From positions 1 to 13,358 of the forward strand of contig JACQRQ010000053.1 in NCBI GenBank assembly GCA_016206405.1: a stretch of DNA of 13,358 nt, in the 5' to 3' direction. Within the stretch, counting starts at the first letter, position 1. Each line of letters starts with the position of its first letter. The notes under the pieces were generated by a model. The model was not told the DNA's origin, did not search any database, and saw nothing but the letters and a program-made list of their open reading frames with translations. The stretch comes from Elusimicrobiota bacterium. GTDB lineage: Bacteria > Elusimicrobiota > Elusimicrobia > O2-12-FULL-59-9. The position numbers and the translations under genes were made by a program. Of this stretch, positions 13,317-13,358 are shown piece by piece.

Positions 13317-13358
13317 TAGAGAGTAGCTCGTGCTTCGGCCGCCGGCGCCGTCTTTGAC

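Noticed and set aside
1..13358. tRNA, rRNA, CRISPR array, toxin-antitoxin or phage defence genes
   Set aside because: I looked on both strands and found no cloverleaf, regularly spaced direct repeats, or recognisable defence or phage proteins.

Overview
This window is a GC-rich (about 60% by eye) bacterial chromosomal segment given over to building and modifying a surface glycan or glycolipid. Ten genes directly suggest carbohydrate work: a polytopic GT-C glycosyltransferase, a phosphomannose-isomerase-type cupin, three GT2 glycosyltransferases, one GT4 glycosyltransferase, a UDP-GlcNAc 2-epimerase and three paralogous zinc-ribbon SAM methyltransferases. Two radical SAM enzymes sit among them, one with a B12-type N-terminal domain and one of SPASM type. 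There are no rRNA, tRNA, CRISPR, phage or transposase genes. Gene packing, radical SAM content, A/T homopolymer runs in a GC-rich background and weak Shine-Dalgarno signals resemble deep-branching, metagenome-type lineages such as Elusimicrobiota or Omnitrophota. That placement is a low-confidence inference.

Layout. (A) 1-1713, plus strand: a GT39-like membrane glycosyltransferase and a cupin, 3 nt apart. The first frame is open to the left edge, so its true start is uncertain. (B) 1710-4070, minus strand: a DPM1-like GT2, then a hairpin terminator, then a good sigma70-type promoter, then the B12-type radical SAM gene. That gene meets the cupin tail-to-tail with a 4-base overlap. (C) 4071-4281: a 211-bp divergent region with an 11-bp inverted repeat and a small hairpin. 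(D) 4282-8519, plus strand: GT2, methyltransferase 1 (ATGA overlap), methyltransferase 2, then wecB. (E) 8477-9484, minus strand: another GT2, whose end overlaps wecB by 43 bp. (F) 9485-9575: a compact divergent region with mirrored GGTAAAAT boxes. (G) 9576-11665, plus strand: methyltransferase 3 and a GT4 (ATGA overlap). (H) 11678-12913, minus strand: the SPASM radical SAM gene. (I) 12990-13316: a 327-bp non-coding element with 76-bp inverted arms, probably a MITE-like mobile element, just upstream of that gene.

How the genes may work together (inference). WecB would supply UDP-ManNAc. The DPM1-like GT2 would charge a polyprenyl phosphate with a hexose, which the GT-C enzyme would use outside the membrane. 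The other GT2 and GT4 enzymes would extend the chain in the cytoplasm, and the three methyltransferases would methylate sugars or related groups. The two radical SAM enzymes could add a less usual modification, but nothing in the sequence fixes their substrate. Notable non-coding signals are the inverted-repeat element, the terminator/promoter fusion at 3276-3325, and -10 boxes placed so close to start codons that the transcripts may be nearly leaderless.
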